25,755 nucleotides of DNA, from positions 1-25,755 of the forward strand of contig CALFFB010000158.1 in NCBI GenBank assembly GCA_937958075.1, given 5' to 3'. Positions 23,712 through 25,755 of the stretch are shown piece by piece (the first letter of the stretch is position 1; every line of letters starts with the position of its first letter). Source of the DNA: an uncultured Geobacteraceae bacterium (GTDB lineage Bacteria; Desulfobacterota; Desulfuromonadia; Desulfuromonadales; Geopsychrobacteraceae). A program made the position numbers and the translations under genes. The notes under the pieces are model-generated. The model did not search any database. It was not told where the DNA came from and saw only the letters and a list, made by a program, of their open reading frames with translations.

Positions 23712-25490
23712 TTAAAACAGATATTTTTCCGTTTCGGCGGCCGCTTGTGCCAGGGTGCGCTTGGCGGCCAGCAGCCCGGTGGCGTCATATTTTGTAAAGC
23801 GCCGGACGCCGGAAAGGATCATGGTCAGGGTGTCCCCTTCCTCTATATAGTAGGCGGCCTTGCGGGCGGCGGTGGCGGCGGCCTCGGTGGCGTTGAAGGT
23901 GAAGACCTTGACGGCGGCGATCAGCTGCTGCTGACGGGCGGCGCTGAGGCTGTGGTGAATTTTTTCCGCCCGCAGAATGGCGCTTTCCGCGGCAAAAATC
24001 TGGATGGCGATATCGGCGGCTGCCATCAGGATTTCCTGCTCGTCGGCGAGTTTGTCCATGAATTTCTGGACTCCGGCGCCGGCCAGCACCAGATACAGGG
24101 TTTTCAGGTTCTGCAGGGTTGCTTTTTCGGCGGCAAAGGGGGCCGAGTCGTCCAGCTCGTCAAAGGAGGGTGTCATCAGCGACTCGAAGGCCTTCATCGC
24201 CTCCGATTGTAACGGCAGTTCCCCCTTCATGGCGCGGCGCAGGATCATGCCGGTAATCAGCAGGCGGTTGATTTCGTTGGTGCCTTCAAAAATGCGGTTG
24301 ATGCGTTCATCGCGGTAGAAACGCTCGGCCGGATACTCGCTGCAGAAGCCGTAACCGCCGTGAATCTGCACCACCTCGTCAACGGTCTGGGCCAGCACTT
24401 CGCTGCAGAAGACCTTGGAGATGGCGCACTCGGGGGCGTATTCCTCAATCCCTTTCTGATACTGCTCATAGTAATCGGGAATCCCCTTGTCGATGGTCGC
24501 CAGCTTGGTGTCGAGCAAGCCGGCCAGGCGATAGACCAGGGATTCGGAGGCATAGATGGCGGCGGTGACATCGGCGATCTTTTCCTGGATGGCGCCGAAG
24601 GCCGCGATGGGCTTGCCGAACTGCTTGCGCTCATTGGCGTAGCGGATACCCTCGGCGAGGGCGATTTTCGCCGCGCCGGTCACTCCCGCGCCGAGCTTGA
24701 AGCGGCCGATGTTCAGGACGTTGAAGGCGATCTTGTGCCCCTTGCCGATCTCGCCGAGGACGTTCTCCACCGGCACCCGGCAGTTATCAAGGATGATCTG
24801 GGTGGTGGAGCTGCCCTTGATCCCCATTTTTTTCTCTTCGTTGCCGACGATAAGACCCGCGAAGCTTTTTTCCACCAGAAAGCAGGTGAAGTGTTCCTTG
24901 TCGATCTTGGCGAACACCGTAAACAGCTCGGCAAAACCACCGTTGGTGATGTACTGCTTGGTGCCGTTGAGCAGATAACAGCTACCGTCGTCGCTCAAGG
25001 TGGCGGTGGCCTGGGCGCTCAGGGCGTCGCTGCCGGAGCCGGGTTCCGTCAGGCAGTAGGCGGCGCACCACTGGCCGGTGATCAGCTTGTCGAGGTATTT
25101 TTCTTTCTGTGCCGCTGTCCCGTAGTAGATCAGGGGCAGGGTGCCGATACCGGTGTGGGCGGAAAAGGCAACGGAAAAAGAGCCGCCGCCGGCGATCTTT
25201 TCACCGACCAGCATGCTGGAGACCTTGTCCAGTTCCAGCCCGCCATCCTCCTCGGCGGCGTCCATCATCAGCAATCCCAGCTCCCCGCATGTGCGCATGC
25301 CGGCGACAACATGGGAAAAATCCTGATTTTCGATCTCTTCCAGATGCGGGATGATTTCATCCGCAACGAATTTTTCCGTGGTCTCGGCAAAAGCCCGTTG
25401 CTCATCAGAGAAGTCTTCCGGGGTGAAGACATCCTGACATGCTGTTTCGGCAATAAGAAAATCTCCGCCTTTTCTGATTTTTTCAGTCAT
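23712..25490 (-). CDS. Acyl-CoA dehydrogenase with C-terminal extension (VLCAD/ACAD9-like)
   Basis: The 592-residue flavoprotein has the full dehydrogenase core (about 25-415), with YCLTEPGSGSDA (145-156), QIHGGYGFCSEYPAERFYRDE and IFEGTNEINR with catalytic base Glu402. About 180 further residues form a helical C-terminal domain like that of very-long-chain dehydrogenases, where it helps membrane association; this suggests action on longer acyl chains. The ATG at 25488-25490 has GAGG eight bases upstream. It follows the thiolase gene after a 185-base gap and precedes the shorter dehydrogenase by 36 bases. Confidence 0.95.
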   Translation of the reverse strand: MTEKIRKGGDFLIAETACQDVFTPEDFSDEQRAFAETTEKFVADEIIPHLEEIENQDFSHVVAGMRTCGELGLLMMDAAEEDGGLELDKVSSMLVGEKIAGGGSFSVAFSAHTGIGTLPLIYYGTAAQKEKYLDKLITGQWCAAYCLTEPGSGSDALSAQATATLSDDGSCYLLNGTKQYITNGGFAELFTVFAKIDKEHFTCFLVEKSFAGLIVGNEEKKMGIKGSSTTQIILDNCRVPVENVLGEIGKGHKIAFNVLNIGRFKLGAGVTGAAKIALAEGIRYANERKQFGKPIAAFGAIQEKIADVTAAIYASESLVYRLAGLLDTKLATIDKGIPDYYEQYQKGIEEYAPECAISKVFCSEVLAQTVDEVVQIHGGYGFCSEYPAERFYRDERINRIFEGTNEINRLLITGMILRRAMKGELPLQSEAMKAFESLMTPSFDELDDSAPFAAEKATLQNLKTLYLVLAGAGVQKFMDKLADEQEILMAAADIAIQIFAAESAILRAEKIHHSLSAARQQQLIAAVKVFTFNATEAAATAARKAAYYIEEGDTLTMILSGVRRFTKYDATGLLAAKRTLAQAAAETEKYLF

Positions 25491-25554
25491 AGCAAGGTCC
25501 TCTTTCGCACATAAAAGGAGTGTCCACTATATTTGATGCAGGTTGGTTAATCGT

Positions 25555-25659
25555 CTGGCAATGGGAGAACTCTCACTGGCGGGTAAAACTCGCTTCGCTC
25601 AAACAGTTACCCGCTTTCGTTCGAGCACATCCCCTTGCCAGGCGGTTTGCTCCCGATTG
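25555..25659. repeat. Nested imperfect inverted repeat in the thiolase-dehydrogenase gap
   Basis: An outer stem pairs 25555-25566 (CTGGCAATGGGA) with 25630-25641 (TCCCCTTGCCAG), 11 of 12 positions. An inner perfect stem pairs GCGGGTAA (25579-25586) with TTACCCGC (25607-25614) around a 20-base loop. A third arm, CTCCCGATTG (25650-25659), could instead pair with CAATGGGAG (25559-25567), leaving one bulge. The rest of the 185-base gap (25491-25675) holds only the downstream ribosome site. It looks like a dispersed intergenic element or a structured mRNA spacer; copy number is unknown. Confidence 0.6.
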
Positions 25660-25675
25660 TGAACATGCTGCGCAG

Positions 25676-25755
25676 TTACATTCGTTCAAAGATTCCCGCC
25701 GCCCCCATGCCGCCGCCGATACACATGGAGACCATGCCGTAGCGGTTGCCGCGCC
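25676..25755 (-). CDS. Thiolase (acetyl-CoA acyltransferase), C-terminus only, runs off right edge
   Basis: The last 26 codons read GNRYGMVSMCIGGGMGAAG followed by IFERM and a TAA stop. CIGGGMG with its Cys is the conserved C-terminal active-site motif of thiolases, and the preceding GNRYGM is also typical. In beta-oxidation this enzyme cleaves 3-ketoacyl-CoA with CoA to acetyl-CoA. It lies upstream of two acyl-CoA dehydrogenases on the same strand, which fits a fatty-acid degradation operon, although an acetoacetyl-CoA thiolase of the same family cannot be excluded from the fragment. Confidence 0.92.
   Translation of the reverse strand, partial: RGNRYGMVSMCIGGGMGAAGIFERM

Overview
The window is about 25.8 kb of dense, GC-rich bacterial DNA with 18 protein-coding genes, two of them cut by the window ends. 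No rRNA, tRNA, CRISPR array or insertion sequence is visible. Gene content suggests an anaerobic or microaerobic Desulfuromonadota bacterium (Desulfuromonas/Geobacter/Pelobacter relatives), perhaps salt-tolerant. The clues are a Tat-exported NiFe hydrogenase ordered small-large-cytochrome b-protease as in the Geobacter hya operon, a beta-oxidation set tied to a membrane CCG-domain ETF:quinone oxidoreductase, and a sucrose synthesis cluster. The taxonomic call is inference.

Layout. (1) 1-6498, minus strand: uptake hydrogenase operon, read as hyaS (small) > hyaL (large) > hyaB-type cytochrome b > hyaP-type protease > hypF > hypB (only its first 22 codons, at the left edge). A sigma70-like promoter lies upstream of hyaS. 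(2) 6736-7014, plus: a tiny monoheme c-type cytochrome lipoprotein, divergent from the hydrogenase. (3) 7024-12865, minus: sucrose operon, sucrose-phosphate synthase > sucrose-phosphate phosphatase > fructokinase > amylosucrase, with overlaps or tiny gaps. The same four-gene order is known from halotolerant methanotrophs. (4) 13117-14670, plus: a lone acyl-CoA dehydrogenase homologue. (5) 14656-18084, minus: MFS transporter > molybdopterin oxidoreductase > YaiI/YqxD-family protein, each overlapping the next, with a good promoter upstream. (6) 18211-25755, minus: fatty-acid oxidation operon, thiolase (C-terminus only) > long acyl-CoA dehydrogenase > short acyl-CoA dehydrogenase > EtfD/EMO-type Fe-S oxidoreductase > EtfB > EtfA > membrane-anchored gamma-glutamylcyclotransferase-like protein.

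How the parts work together. The hydrogenase would oxidise H2 in the periplasm and pass electrons through cytochrome b to quinone; HypF, HypB and the protease mature its NiFe site. The sucrose genes make sucrose from UDP-glucose and fructose-6-phosphate, and recycle it through amylosucrase (glucan plus fructose) and fructokinase. The last operon forms a path from acyl-CoA to ETF to membrane quinone.

Points most worth a second look: an Asp in place of a proximal-cluster Cys in the hydrogenase small subunit; the sucrose cluster, whose synthase carries a dead phosphatase domain beside a separate intact phosphatase; the minimal cytochrome beside the hydrogenase; the overlapping transporter/molybdoenzyme cassette of unknown substrate; and a nested inverted repeat in the thiolase-dehydrogenase gap. 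No intergenic stretch exceeds 300 bases; the longest are 12866-13116 and 6499-6735.
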